Assembly: GCA_036388295.1 (NCBI GenBank)
Contig: DASVSC010000130.1
Location: 1-20,202 of the forward strand
Source of the DNA: RYN-431 sp036388295
GTDB lineage: Bacteria; Planctomycetota; Phycisphaerae; Tepidisphaerales; Tepidisphaeraceae
Reading direction: 5' to 3'
DNA: 20,202 nucleotides
A program made the position numbers and the translations under genes. Under the pieces are notes generated by a model. It was not told the origin of the DNA, ran no database searches, and saw only the letters and a list, made by a program, of their open reading frames with translations. Shown here piece after piece: positions 14,130-20,202 of the stretch; within the stretch, counting starts at the first letter, position 1, and each line of letters begins with the position of its first letter.

Positions 14130-15710
14130 ATGGCATCTACGCCGCGCAGCCGACCGCAAAACGCCGCATCACCTGCCGCAGTGAACCTCGCCCCTCCGGC
14201 GAAGCCGTTGCCGTTCGTCCACCCGGACGGGCGGTCGAGCGGCGTCCTGCTGCACGTTACGTCGCTGCCCGGGCCGTACGGCGTCGGCGACCTCGGGCCG
14301 GCCGCGCACGCGTGGGTGGATCAACTGGCCGCCGCTCATCAATCGTGGTGGCAGTTGCTCCCGCTCGGCCCGCCGGCGGCCGGGAACTCGCCGTACCAGT
14401 GCTTCTCCGCGTTCGCCGGCAATCCGCTGCTGATCAGCCCGGACGCGCTCGTCAACGATGGTTTACTTCAGCCGTCGGACGTGCGGCCGATCAAGGGCCG
14501 GCAGGACCGCGTTAACTACCAAGTTGCCGAGCAGGCGAAGACAAAACTGCTGCGGCTCGCCTGGTCGAACCACCGGCGGGGCGGCAGCGCCGCACTGCGA
14601 ACGGCCTTCGACGCCTTCGTCGCAAGCACGCCGTGGCTGGACGATTATGCCCTGTTTACCGCCCTTCGTGACGCCCACGGCGGCCGCATTTGGAACGAAT
14701 GGCCGACGCCGTTGAAGCGCCGTGAGCCGGCGGCGCTGGCCGCGGCCCAGGCGGAACTCGCTGACGAAATCGACTACGTCCGGTTCGTGCAGTTCCTGTT
14801 CGACCGCCAATTACGCTCGCTGCGGCGGCACGCCTACACCCGTGGCGTCGGTCTGATCGGCGACTTGCCTATCTTCATCTCCGGCGACTCCGCCGACGTC
14901 TGGGCGAACCCGCAGTTGTTCCAGCTGGACCGAAACCTGCAGCCGCGCGCCGTCGCCGGCGTCCCGCCCGACGCCTTTTCCGCTACCGGCCAGCGTTGGA
15001 ACAACCCACTGTACGATTGGTCCGCCATGGCGGCCGACGGCTACGCTTGGTGGATCGAACGGTTCCGCGCGACCTTCGCGCAGACGGACGCCGTGCGCCT
15101 CGACCATTTCCGCGGCTTCGACGCGTACTGGCGCATCCCCGCCAGCGCGCCAACCGCTCAAACCGGCCGGTGGGTAGACGGGCCGGGTGCGGCCTTGTTC
15201 GAAGCCGTCAAAGCCGAGTTCGGCCATCTGCCGCTCATTGCCGAGGATTTGGGGGTCATCACCGATCGCGTCAATGCGTTACGCGAAGGCTTGAAGCTGC
15301 CCGGCATGCGTGTCGTCCAGTTCGGCTTCGGCGGGCTGACCGATTCCATTCACCTGCCACACCGGTACACGGCCGATACTGCGACCTATCCCGGCACGCA
15401 CGACAACGACACCACCGTCGGCTGGTTCAAAACGCTGACGAAACCGGAACGCCGCCGGTTCACGGCCTATATCGGCGACGACGCAGCGGCGCGGGAACCG
15501 GCATGGGCGTTGATCCGCCTGGCGTGGGCATCCGTCGCGGCGTTGGCGATCACGCCGTTGCAGGACGTGCTAAGCCTGCCAACGACGGCCCGAATGAACC
15601 TGCCCGGCGTCGGCCATGGCAACTGGCGCTGGCGGGCCAATGACGAAGCAGGCATCGCGTCCGGTTTGGAACGTCTGAGCGAACTGACAACGCTGTACGC
15701 CCGGGTTTAA
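14130..15710 (+). CDS. malQ: 4-alpha-glucanotransferase (amylomaltase)
   Basis: A GH77 disproportionating enzyme that moves maltodextrin segments between alpha-1,4-glucans, with a role in glycogen or maltodextrin turnover in the cytoplasm. The 526-residue chain begins, after a loose Pro/Ala-rich N-terminus of about 35 residues, with the family start GVLLHVTSLPGPYGVGDLG. It contains WWQLLPLGPP and GNSPYQ (85-90). The catalytic nucleophile is Asp325 in VRLDHFRG, the acid/base Glu372 in IAEDLG, and the transition-state residue Asp425 in GTHDND. GLIGDLPIFISGDSADVW (241-258) is also characteristic. GAGGA lies 3 nt before the ATG. It follows glyS by 31 bp and may be read from the same transcript, although the functions are unrelated. 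No other glycogen gene is nearby. Confidence 0.96.
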   Translation: MASTPRSRPQNAASPAAVNLAPPAKPLPFVHPDGRSSGVLLHVTSLPGPYGVGDLGPAAHAWVDQLAAAHQSWWQLLPLGPPAAGNSPYQCFSAFAGNPLLISPDALVNDGLLQPSDVRPIKGRQDRVNYQVAEQAKTKLLRLAWSNHRRGGSAALRTAFDAFVASTPWLDDYALFTALRDAHGGRIWNEWPTPLKRREPAALAAAQAELADEIDYVRFVQFLFDRQLRSLRRHAYTRGVGLIGDLPIFISGDSADVWANPQLFQLDRNLQPRAVAGVPPDAFSATGQRWNNPLYDWSAMAADGYAWWIERFRATFAQTDAVRLDHFRGFDAYWRIPASAPTAQTGRWVDGPGAALFEAVKAEFGHLPLIAEDLGVITDRVNALREGLKLPGMRVVQFGFGGLTDSIHLPHRYTADTATYPGTHDNDTTVGWFKTLTKPERRRFTAYIGDDAAAREPAWALIRLAWASVAALAITPLQDVLSLPTTARMNLPGVGHGNWRWRANDEAGIASGLERLSELTTLYARV

Positions 15711-15893
15711 GGGGGACTGATTCGCGGAGAGCAGCGCCGGCAGTGTTGATGAGCCGCAAATGAAGACTTCCTCACGTACATCCGATCGCCCCACCAACGT
15801 CCGATAATGTATGTTATGTTAAATTGAATGCCCATATAGGTCATCAGAGAGCATCTTGTATTGCTTTGGACGCCGTTCGAAGATCGCTAGCCG
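15711..15893. other. convergent intergenic region with an AT-rich patch
   Basis: This is 183 bp between the stops of malQ (+) and the ketoacyl synthase (-). No supported gene and no clear hairpin terminator is visible. Bases about 15805-15837 are strikingly AT-rich for this genome, with ATGT repeated three times. Confidence 0.5.
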
Positions 15894-17000
15894 TTATTCA
15901 AGCGGCACTGGCTTACTTGCTAGCCGGACGCCAGCGACCGTGCCGCCGAAACCGGCGGCGATTTCGACGCTCCGCGTCAGGCGGTACACGCCGGGCTCAC
16001 GGCGGATGTCGATCCGGTCCTTCTCGGGCCTCGCGGACAAAGTTCGTAGCGTGTTCGCGTTGCCGAGCACCGTCCCTCGGCGGTGCATCTCGGCGTCGAG
16101 CACCACACTGATCAATCCGGCCGCACCTTGGGTATGGCCGATTGCGTGTTTGTGGGAATAGACGGTCGGGTGGTACTGGCCCAGCGCGGCTTCGATGGCC
16201 GCGAGTTCGACGGCGTCGTTTAACACGGTGCCGGTGCCGTGGGCGTGAACGTGGTCGACGCGCGGCACGCCCAACGTTGCCAGCAGGTGCCGGAGCGTTC
16301 GGCCGGTCTGGTCGACGCCTGTCAGGTGTGTTGAATCCGCCAAGGCTAAGCCGTGCTCGATCTGAATGCAGCCGGGCGTGGGCTGATGCGTCAGCCACAC
16401 GGCGGCGGCGGCTTCGGCGAGGAGAAAGCCGTGGCGGTCGGCGTCGAACGGACGACAGCCGACGGCTGGATTGGCCAAGACGCCGAGGCGCGCAAAATTG
16501 GCTTGGAAAAGGGCGTGCGTAGAGGCCTCGGCGGCAACAACGAGGGCATGGTCGCACGTGCCCTGCCGAATCAAATCACTCGCACGGATCAGGGCGTGTA
16601 AACCGGACGCACAGGCGCCGGCCAGCGTCAGCCGCGGGCCGTATGCCTGGCCAAGCGCATGAGCAATGTCGACGGCGACGCGGCCGATGCCGAGTGTGAT
16701 GTCCGGCGGGCGCTGGCCGTTGAGCTGGTCGATCCAATCTTCGATCGGGCCTTTGCTTGTGCCGATTACGAGCGCTGTGCGCGGGTGGTTCAAAGCGGGC
16801 CGGCCGACCGTATCGTGGGCCTGCCGGGCGGCGTGGATCGCCAGTTGCGAAACGCGTGGCAGGGCGGGGTCGCGGTCGAGCGGGACGATGCCGGTTTCGT
16901 GCAGGACCCGCCCCGCCAGCAGGTTCGTCCAGTTCGCTTCGACGCCGACGCCCTGGGCCGTGACCAGGCCGGTGCCGGTGATGAAGACGGGAACGCTCAT
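15894..17000 (-). CDS. beta-ketoacyl synthase family protein (FabF/KAS II-like)
   Basis: A 368-residue thiolase-fold condensing enzyme, some 40 residues shorter than typical FabF. The decarboxylating Cys-His-His set is complete: Cys130 in LAGACASGLHAL, His254 in HAHGTGT, and Lys284 with His289 in SHKHAIGHTQGAAG. Such enzymes extend an acyl-ACP with malonyl-ACP. The start and end are canonical: ITGTGLVTAQG at the N-terminus and GFGGTVAGVRL near the C-terminus. The HGTGT form and the small size point to a specialised synthase rather than the housekeeping fatty-acid enzyme; this is inference. The gene starts 9 bp after bioB with no strong ribosome binding site of its own, so it is probably coupled to bioB. 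It may supply or modify the pimeloyl chain for biotin, or make another acyl product. Confidence 0.92.
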   Translation of the reverse strand: MSVPVFITGTGLVTAQGVGVEANWTNLLAGRVLHETGIVPLDRDPALPRVSQLAIHAARQAHDTVGRPALNHPRTALVIGTSKGPIEDWIDQLNGQRPPDITLGIGRVAVDIAHALGQAYGPRLTLAGACASGLHALIRASDLIRQGTCDHALVVAAEASTHALFQANFARLGVLANPAVGCRPFDADRHGFLLAEAAAAVWLTHQPTPGCIQIEHGLALADSTHLTGVDQTGRTLRHLLATLGVPRVDHVHAHGTGTVLNDAVELAAIEAALGQYHPTVYSHKHAIGHTQGAAGLISVVLDAEMHRRGTVLGNANTLRTLSARPEKDRIDIRREPGVYRLTRSVEIAAGFGGTVAGVRLASKPVPLE

Positions 17001-17009
17001 CGCGGCGGA

Positions 17010-18023
17010 TCAGCCGGCGGCCGGCGTGGTTTCGGCGGGCGCGGCGGCATCTTTGAATGGCGGGCGAATCTTCAAACCGAGCTTGCCAAGAAGCGCCTTG
17101 TCTTCATCGTAAGATTGGCTGGGCACGGCCTTGGTCAGCATGATCTTGGCTTCGCTGGAGAAAATGCTGTTCGCGCCGGCCATGAAGCAGAGGGCTTGGT
17201 CGCTGTCGCTCATTTTCGCGCGGCCCGCCGACAGGCGGACGACGGATTTCGGCATCACGATGCGGGTCGTCGCGATCATACGCACGGTATCAAACACACT
17301 CACGTCGGCCGCGGCCGCCAGCGGCGTGCCGGGGACTTTGCTCAGCACGTTGATCGGCACGCTTTCCGGGTGCGGCATCAGCGTCGCGAGCGTCTGCAGC
17401 ATCGACACACGATCGTCTTCCGTTTCGCCGAGGCCGATGATGCCGCCGGTGCAGACGGTGACGTTCGTTTTACGCACGTTGGCGATCGTCTTTAAACGGT
17501 CGGCGTAGGTGCGCGTGGTGATGACTTGGTCGTAGTATTCGTTACTGGTGTCGACATTGTGGTTGTAGGCATAAAGGCCGGCGTTCTCCAGCCGCCCTGC
17601 CTGCTCCGGCGTCAGCATGCCGAGCGTGCAGCAGACCTCAACGCCCAGGTCCGTCACGTCGCGCACCATGTCCAGCACCTGGTCGAACTGGCCGTTGTCT
17701 TTCACCTGCCGCCATGCGGCGCCAAGGCAGACGCGGGTGACGCCGTTTTCTTTCGCCCGCCGGGCGGTTTCGACGACGTCGTTCACGTCCATCAACGGCG
17801 TGGCGTCTACGTCTGTGGAGTAGCGCACGGACTGCGAACAATACTTGCAGTCTTCCGGGCAGCCGCCGGTTTTGACGCTGACGAGCTTGCACACCTGCAC
17901 CTCGGCCGGGTCGTGGTGGCGGCGGTGTGTTTCGGCGGCGCGGAAGACGAGGTCCATCAGGGGCGTCTGATAGATCTCGCGAATCTGTGCGGCAGTCCAG
18001 TCGTGGCGGAGGTCGTCGTGCAT
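17010..18023 (-). CDS. bioB: biotin synthase
   Basis: A radical SAM enzyme that inserts sulfur into dethiobiotin, the last step of biotin synthesis. At 337 residues it has normal length. The [4Fe-4S] cluster cysteines are Cys55, Cys59 and Cys62 in CPEDCKYC. The auxiliary [2Fe-2S] ligands are Cys99 (CLGAAW), Cys131 (CCTLGM), Cys191 (CTGGIIGLGE) and Arg268 (SAGR). The YNHNVDTS segment that contacts substrate is intact. The last 20 residues are an Ala/Pro/Thr tail typical of this lineage. It starts 12 bp after a small anchored-protein gene and is followed 9 bp later by a ketoacyl synthase gene. No bioA, bioD, bioF or bioC is in the window. No biotin operator palindrome was seen upstream. Confidence 0.97.
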   Translation of the reverse strand: MHDDLRHDWTAAQIREIYQTPLMDLVFRAAETHRRHHDPAEVQVCKLVSVKTGGCPEDCKYCSQSVRYSTDVDATPLMDVNDVVETARRAKENGVTRVCLGAAWRQVKDNGQFDQVLDMVRDVTDLGVEVCCTLGMLTPEQAGRLENAGLYAYNHNVDTSNEYYDQVITTRTYADRLKTIANVRKTNVTVCTGGIIGLGETEDDRVSMLQTLATLMPHPESVPINVLSKVPGTPLAAAADVSVFDTVRMIATTRIVMPKSVVRLSAGRAKMSDSDQALCFMAGANSIFSSEAKIMLTKAVPSQSYDEDKALLGKLGLKIRPPFKDAAAPAETTPAAG

Positions 18024-18035
18024 GTCGTTTACGGC

Positions 18036-18299
18036 TTACTTGGACATGTTCGTCAGCGTGTCGGCGGCGACCATGCGCAGCTGACGGTTGTTAATGGCGA
18101 TCGTGCCGATCTGGCCAGTGCGGTTGTCGATCACGTACAGCGTCTCGCCGCCCTTCTGGCCACGCGTGGTGGCGAGGGTGTAGTCGCGGTCCTTGATGAC
18201 TGTGTCCGCCTCGGCGACGGGCGTCGGCATGAGATTGGCAGCGAGCAACACGGCGGAAATGATCGAGAGCACGCCGATCGTGTAAGTTTTCTTATCCAT
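18036..18299 (-). CDS. small signal-anchored protein, paralogue B
   Basis: An 87-residue protein that I do not recognise. An N-terminal MDKK is followed by a hydrophobic helix at about 7-23, then a signal-peptidase-like ANLMPTPVAEA. The exported part has the core DYTLATTRG and LYVIDNRTGQIGTIAIN. This core resembles the neighbouring 104-residue protein (DYTVIPVDF, VVILDNVTGQMSAIM), so the two are tandem duplicates. A good GAGGAA Shine-Dalgarno (18304-18309) sits before ATG 18299 and rules out the longer open frame upstream. It ends 12 bp before bioB and starts 14 bp after its paralogue, so it is probably in one transcript with both. Confidence 0.75.
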   Translation of the reverse strand: MDKKTYTIGVLSIISAVLLAANLMPTPVAEADTVIKDRDYTLATTRGQKGGETLYVIDNRTGQIGTIAINNRQLRMVAADTLTNMSK

Positions 18300-18313
18300 G
18301 ACGTTCCTCGGTG

Positions 18314-18628
18314 TTAGCGGCGTGGGGTGCGCGGGGGACGGCCGGCGGCGGCGTCGAACAGTTCGGCGATGTTCACGCGGGGGAGCGCTTCCATTCGGCC
18401 GGTGGTTTCGTTGGTCATGATCGCCGACATCTGGCCGGTGACGTTGTCCAGGATGACAACGGACCCGGTGGCCGCGCCGGTGAAGTCGACCGGGATGACC
18501 GTGTAGTCGCCGGGCCGCCCCGCCACTGCCTGGGCAACGGCGGCGTTCGGCTTCATGCTCCGGCCGGCGAGCGCGCCCAGCAGGACGAGGTTCAGAAGGA
18601 TCAGGGCCCAAAGGGCAGTCGATTTCAT
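18314..18628 (-). CDS. small signal-anchored protein, paralogue A
   Basis: A 104-residue protein of unknown function. A short MKST start is followed by a hydrophobic helix at about 6-21, then AGRSMKPNAAVAQAVAG, an export-like linker. The core from about 40 has DYTVIPVDF, SVVILDNVTGQMSAIMTN and a C-terminal RVNIAELFDAAAG. The last residues are basic and proline-rich. It shares the DYT...LDN.TGQ pattern with the next gene. GGAGGA (18636-18641) stands 7 nt before ATG 18628, which decides the start against a longer in-frame option at 18670. Confidence 0.75.
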   Translation of the reverse strand: MKSTALWALILLNLVLLGALAGRSMKPNAAVAQAVAGRPGDYTVIPVDFTGAATGSVVILDNVTGQMSAIMTNETTGRMEALPRVNIAELFDAAAGRPPRTPRR

Positions 18629-18679
18629 GTGCGTTTCCTCCGTCAAGGCGAGCGGACGACTCGGAACCAAGGCTACGGG

Positions 18680-18685
18680 ATCATA
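18680..18685 (-). promoter_or_regulatory. possible -10 box before the small-protein/bioB group
   Basis: TATGAT on the minus strand matches the -10 consensus in five of six positions and would start transcription near 18673, about 45 nt before paralogue A. No convincing -35 is visible at 16-18 bp, so this is weak. Confidence 0.25.
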
Positions 18686-18689
18686 GACA

Positions 18690-18965
18690 TCAGTCGAGGT
18701 GCGTTCGTTTGCCGTTTTTGCACATCACGCCGATGCACAGAATGCCGAGGCCGACCGTCAGGAACGTCGTTCCGGCCGTCCCTGCGGGCGGGGTGATCTT
18801 CAAGACACCGACGGCGCCACCCGTAGCCGTGTAACCATGAAGCCGGCCGTCGTTCAGTTCTTCCTCGTCGGCGACGCCATTCGCCGCCGACGCGGGGAGT
18901 GCGGCCGCGGTTAAGAGGCACGGCAGCACGAACTTGAGCAGCGTCGTTCGCATACGGATCATCAT
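18690..18965 (-). CDS. small exported protein with signal peptide and C-terminal helix
   Basis: A 91-residue protein of unknown function. The N-terminus has a clear signal peptide: basic start, hydrophobic LLKFVLPCLLTAAALP, cleavage-like ASAA. Next come an acidic stretch ADEEELNDG, a small Gly-rich middle part, and a second hydrophobic segment TFLTVGLGILCIGVMC followed by a basic KNGKR tail. The mature protein may therefore be anchored by its C-terminus with the middle outside the cytoplasm. The start at 18965 overlaps the stop of the nuclease gene (ATGA), implying coupled translation. In-frame ATGs at 18962 and 18953 are alternatives and do not change the mature protein. Confidence 0.7.
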   Translation of the reverse strand: MMIRMRTTLLKFVLPCLLTAAALPASAANGVADEEELNDGRLHGYTATGGAVGVLKITPPAGTAGTTFLTVGLGILCIGVMCKNGKRTHLD

Positions 18966-19459
18966 AACCAGCTTTCGAGCGGCCGGGCAAGCTGACGGAA
19001 GTCCGCCGTCGCCAATGAGACGGTTTCCCACTTCGCGCTGCGCCGCCGCATGTGGTCGCGGTACTCGGCCAGATCGACGCCCATCAGCAGGTACCAGCGG
19101 TCGCGAAACTCGAATGCGCCCGGCTCGGGCAATAGCGGCGGGTCGATCCAGTACAGGAACGCCAGCACGGCTTTGAAGCCTTCGCCGAAAACTTGTTGCC
19201 ACTGCAGCAGGTCTTCGACGTCCCGCTCCGTGGCCCACGTCTGGTAGCTTCGCCCTCCCGCCGTCTGCCGGGCCATTCGTCCTTTGACGTCCACCAGCAG
19301 ATTCGGCCCCGCCTGGCTGTACACGACGAAGTCGAAGCTCTTGAGCTTCGCGTTGGCGAACAGGGCTTTCTTGGCTTCGTCGACCGCGACGTACGGCGTC
19401 TTGCGTTCACGTAAAAACGCTTCGAAGGCGGCTTCGTAATGAACGGTGCGGTCGGCCAT
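18962..19459 (-). CDS. PD-(D/E)XK nuclease-like protein
   Basis: A 165-residue soluble protein. The segment KSFDFVVYS ... LLVDVKGR (40-61) fits the PD-(D/E)XK nuclease core, with Asp43, Asp57 and Lys59 as the acid-acid-lysine set and Glu13 as the likely helix-1 acid. A later helix, LLQWQQVFGEGFKAVLAFLYW (84-104), contains the Trp-Gln-Gln-rich face often seen after this core. The fold is shared by Holliday-junction resolvases, restriction enzymes and repair nucleases, so no specific role can be given. It follows the cysteine-cluster gene with a hairpin between them, and its stop overlaps the next start by 4 bp. No methyltransferase or specificity subunit is nearby, which argues against a restriction system. 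Confidence 0.8.
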   Translation of the reverse strand: MADRTVHYEAAFEAFLRERKTPYVAVDEAKKALFANAKLKSFDFVVYSQAGPNLLVDVKGRMARQTAGGRSYQTWATERDVEDLLQWQQVFGEGFKAVLAFLYWIDPPLLPEPGAFEFRDRWYLLMGVDLAEYRDHMRRRSAKWETVSLATADFRQLARPLESWL

Positions 19460-19478
19460 GGTGGAACGTCACTTCGCA

Positions 19479-19501
19479 CAGGCCCGCGGAAGCGGGGCCT
19501 G
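19479..19501 (-). terminator. intercistronic hairpin after the cysteine-cluster gene
   Basis: On the minus strand CAGGCCC and GGGCCTG pair, with two further GC pairs inside after one bulged base. The stem is about 9 bp and the loop 4 nt. No T-run follows, so it may be a partial terminator or an mRNA-stabilising element. Confidence 0.4.
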
Positions 19502-19512
19502 CCGAAAAGGAA

Positions 19513-19944
19513 TCAGACGATCGGGAGCTGCAGGTGCATCTTGCCGTTGATGCGCTTGGCCTTGGTCGGCTTCGTGCGAATGCGCAGCGGCAGCGGCCGG
19601 CCGAGCTGCTTTTCGGCGTATTCGCGGAACTGGTCGGCGCTGGTGAACAGTTCGGTGTAGTTGTAGTCGCCGCCGTGGTAATCGCAGCGATCCGTGTTGT
19701 ACCCTCGGCAGATGCGCGGCCGTGTGAGGTAGACGCCGCAACGGTTGTCCGGCTGCAGGTGCTTGCAGCGCGAGAACATGCCGATGTACCACTGCTCTTC
19801 TTCCACGAAGATCACGATATTCTCGTGCATCAGGTACCAGCGGATGTTGTCGTACTCACGCGGGGTTTCTGGGTTGTCGATCGGGAGCGCGATATACCGG
19901 CAGCACAAGGCCGCACAACTCTCGCACAGGTTTTCTTCGGCCAT
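19513..19944 (-). CDS. YkgJ-type cysteine-cluster protein
   Basis: A 143-residue soluble protein of the YkgJ family, whose members carry a cysteine cluster thought to bind zinc or iron-sulfur; the precise role is unknown. The N-terminal CESCAALCC (Cys7, Cys10, Cys14, Cys15) is followed by Cys60 in MFSRCKHL, Cys69 in NRCGVY, Cys79 in RPRICRGY and Cys87 in DRCDYH. The CxVYxxRPxxCR pattern is diagnostic. The C-terminal 30 residues are basic. It is the first gene of the long minus-strand series and has a promoter just upstream, facing rsmD. Confidence 0.9.
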   Translation of the reverse strand: MAEENLCESCAALCCRYIALPIDNPETPREYDNIRWYLMHENIVIFVEEEQWYIGMFSRCKHLQPDNRCGVYLTRPRICRGYNTDRCDYHGGDYNYTELFTSADQFREYAEKQLGRPLPLRIRTKPTKAKRINGKMHLQLPIV

Positions 19945-19980
19945 GGTCTGCTCGCTTTACGGCTAGGAAATTGCAGCGGG

Positions 19981-20010
19981 ATTGTACCGGCCGGGCCGCC
20001 GGGCTGTTAA
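19981..20010 (-). promoter_or_regulatory. promoter of the cysteine-cluster gene
   Basis: On the minus strand TTAACA (20005-20010), an 18-bp spacer and TACAAT (19981-19986). Both hexamers match the consensus in five of six positions. The leader would be about 30 nt. It may also serve the downstream minus-strand genes. Confidence 0.55.
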
Positions 20011-20043
20011 ACTTTCGGGCCCTGCCGACATGGGCAATACCTG

Positions 20044-20202
20044 ATGCGCATTATCGCCGGCGAGTTTCGCGGACGCAGATTGGTCGAGCCGAAGTTCGAT
20101 ACCACCCGCCCCATCACAGACCGCGCCAAGCAAAGCCTGTTCGACGTGCTGGCCCCGCTGATCCCGGAAGCAGTCGTTTATGACTGCTTTTGCGGCACCG
20201 GC
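20044..20202 (+). CDS. rsmD: 16S rRNA (guanine-966-N2)-methyltransferase RsmD (N-terminal part)
   Basis: The first 53 residues of RsmD, which methylates G966 of 16S rRNA with S-adenosylmethionine during 30S assembly. The start MRIIAGEFRGRRL, then TRPITDRAKQSLFDVL, is the family hallmark. It ends in the SAM-binding motif I, here YDCFCGTG instead of the more usual DLFAGTG. The window ends inside this motif. The gene is divergent from the cysteine-cluster gene, with 99 bp between the starts. No strong Shine-Dalgarno is visible before the ATG. Confidence 0.93.
   Translation, partial: MRIIAGEFRGRRLVEPKFDTTRPITDRAKQSLFDVLAPLIPEAVVYDCFCGTG

Noticed and set aside
16659..17495. A 278-residue open frame on the plus strand across bioB and the ketoacyl synthase
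   Set aside because: It crosses two firmly identified minus-strand genes and has no protein-like features.
18036..18611. A longer 191-residue version of paralogue B
   Set aside because: The extra N-terminus overlaps paralogue A out of frame. A Shine-Dalgarno and signal-anchor start are found at 18299.
20005..20013. Plus-strand -10-like TTAAACT before rsmD
   Set aside because: It mostly overlaps the -35 of the minus-strand promoter and has no -35 of its own at proper spacing, so an rsmD promoter could not be supported.

Overview
The window is about 20 kb of dense, GC-rich bacterial chromosome with 18 protein-coding genes (two cut by the window edges) and one tRNA. Gene content and protein style suggest a planctomycete, most likely of the Phycisphaerae type: a single-chain glycyl-tRNA synthetase, a DUF1854 protein, a large HEAT-repeat membrane protein with Ala-Thr-Gln-Pro linkers, and many lineage-specific small anchored proteins. 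The taxonomic placement is inference; no rRNA is present. There are no insertion sequences, phage genes or CRISPR arrays.

Layout, left to right. 1-3761 (+): the tail of a LolD/MacB-type ABC ATPase, then a 1127-residue membrane protein with a HEAT-like repeat region. 3809-3880 (-): tRNA-Asn(GTT) with a good promoter. 4071-4799 (+): RNase III, convergent with a DUF1444 gene (4813-5604, -). 5728-7883 (+): a Gfo/Idh/MocA-type protein lacking the usual catalytic residues, overlapping by 4 bp a 12-helix membrane protein of unknown family. 7849-9042 (-): a membrane-anchored alpha/beta hydrolase. 9134-10153 (+): ilvC behind a near-consensus promoter. 10242-11862 (+): a membrane-anchored endonuclease/exonuclease/phosphatase (EEP) protein and a DUF1854 protein, closely spaced. 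11931-12215 (+): rpsT with promoter and terminator. 12301-12489: a pair of facing palindromic repeats. 12509-15710 (+): glyS then malQ.

From 19944 down to 15894 every gene lies on the minus strand: a YkgJ-type cysteine-cluster protein, a PD-(D/E)XK-like nuclease, three small signal-anchored proteins (two of them paralogues), biotin synthase bioB, and a FabF-like ketoacyl synthase 9 bp behind bioB. A divergent rsmD begins at 20044 and runs off the window.

The housekeeping genes (rnc, ilvC, rpsT, glyS, malQ, bioB, rsmD, tRNA-Asn) are ordinary. The less ordinary parts are the altered Gfo/Idh/MocA protein coupled to an unknown membrane protein, the bioB-ketoacyl synthase pair, the paralogous small proteins upstream of bioB, and the mirrored repeats between rpsT and glyS. 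Several promoters are readable as TTGACA-like/TAxxxT pairs with 16-18 bp spacing. Two genes have a -10-like box 6-7 nt before the start codon and no Shine-Dalgarno sequence, which suggests leaderless mRNAs.
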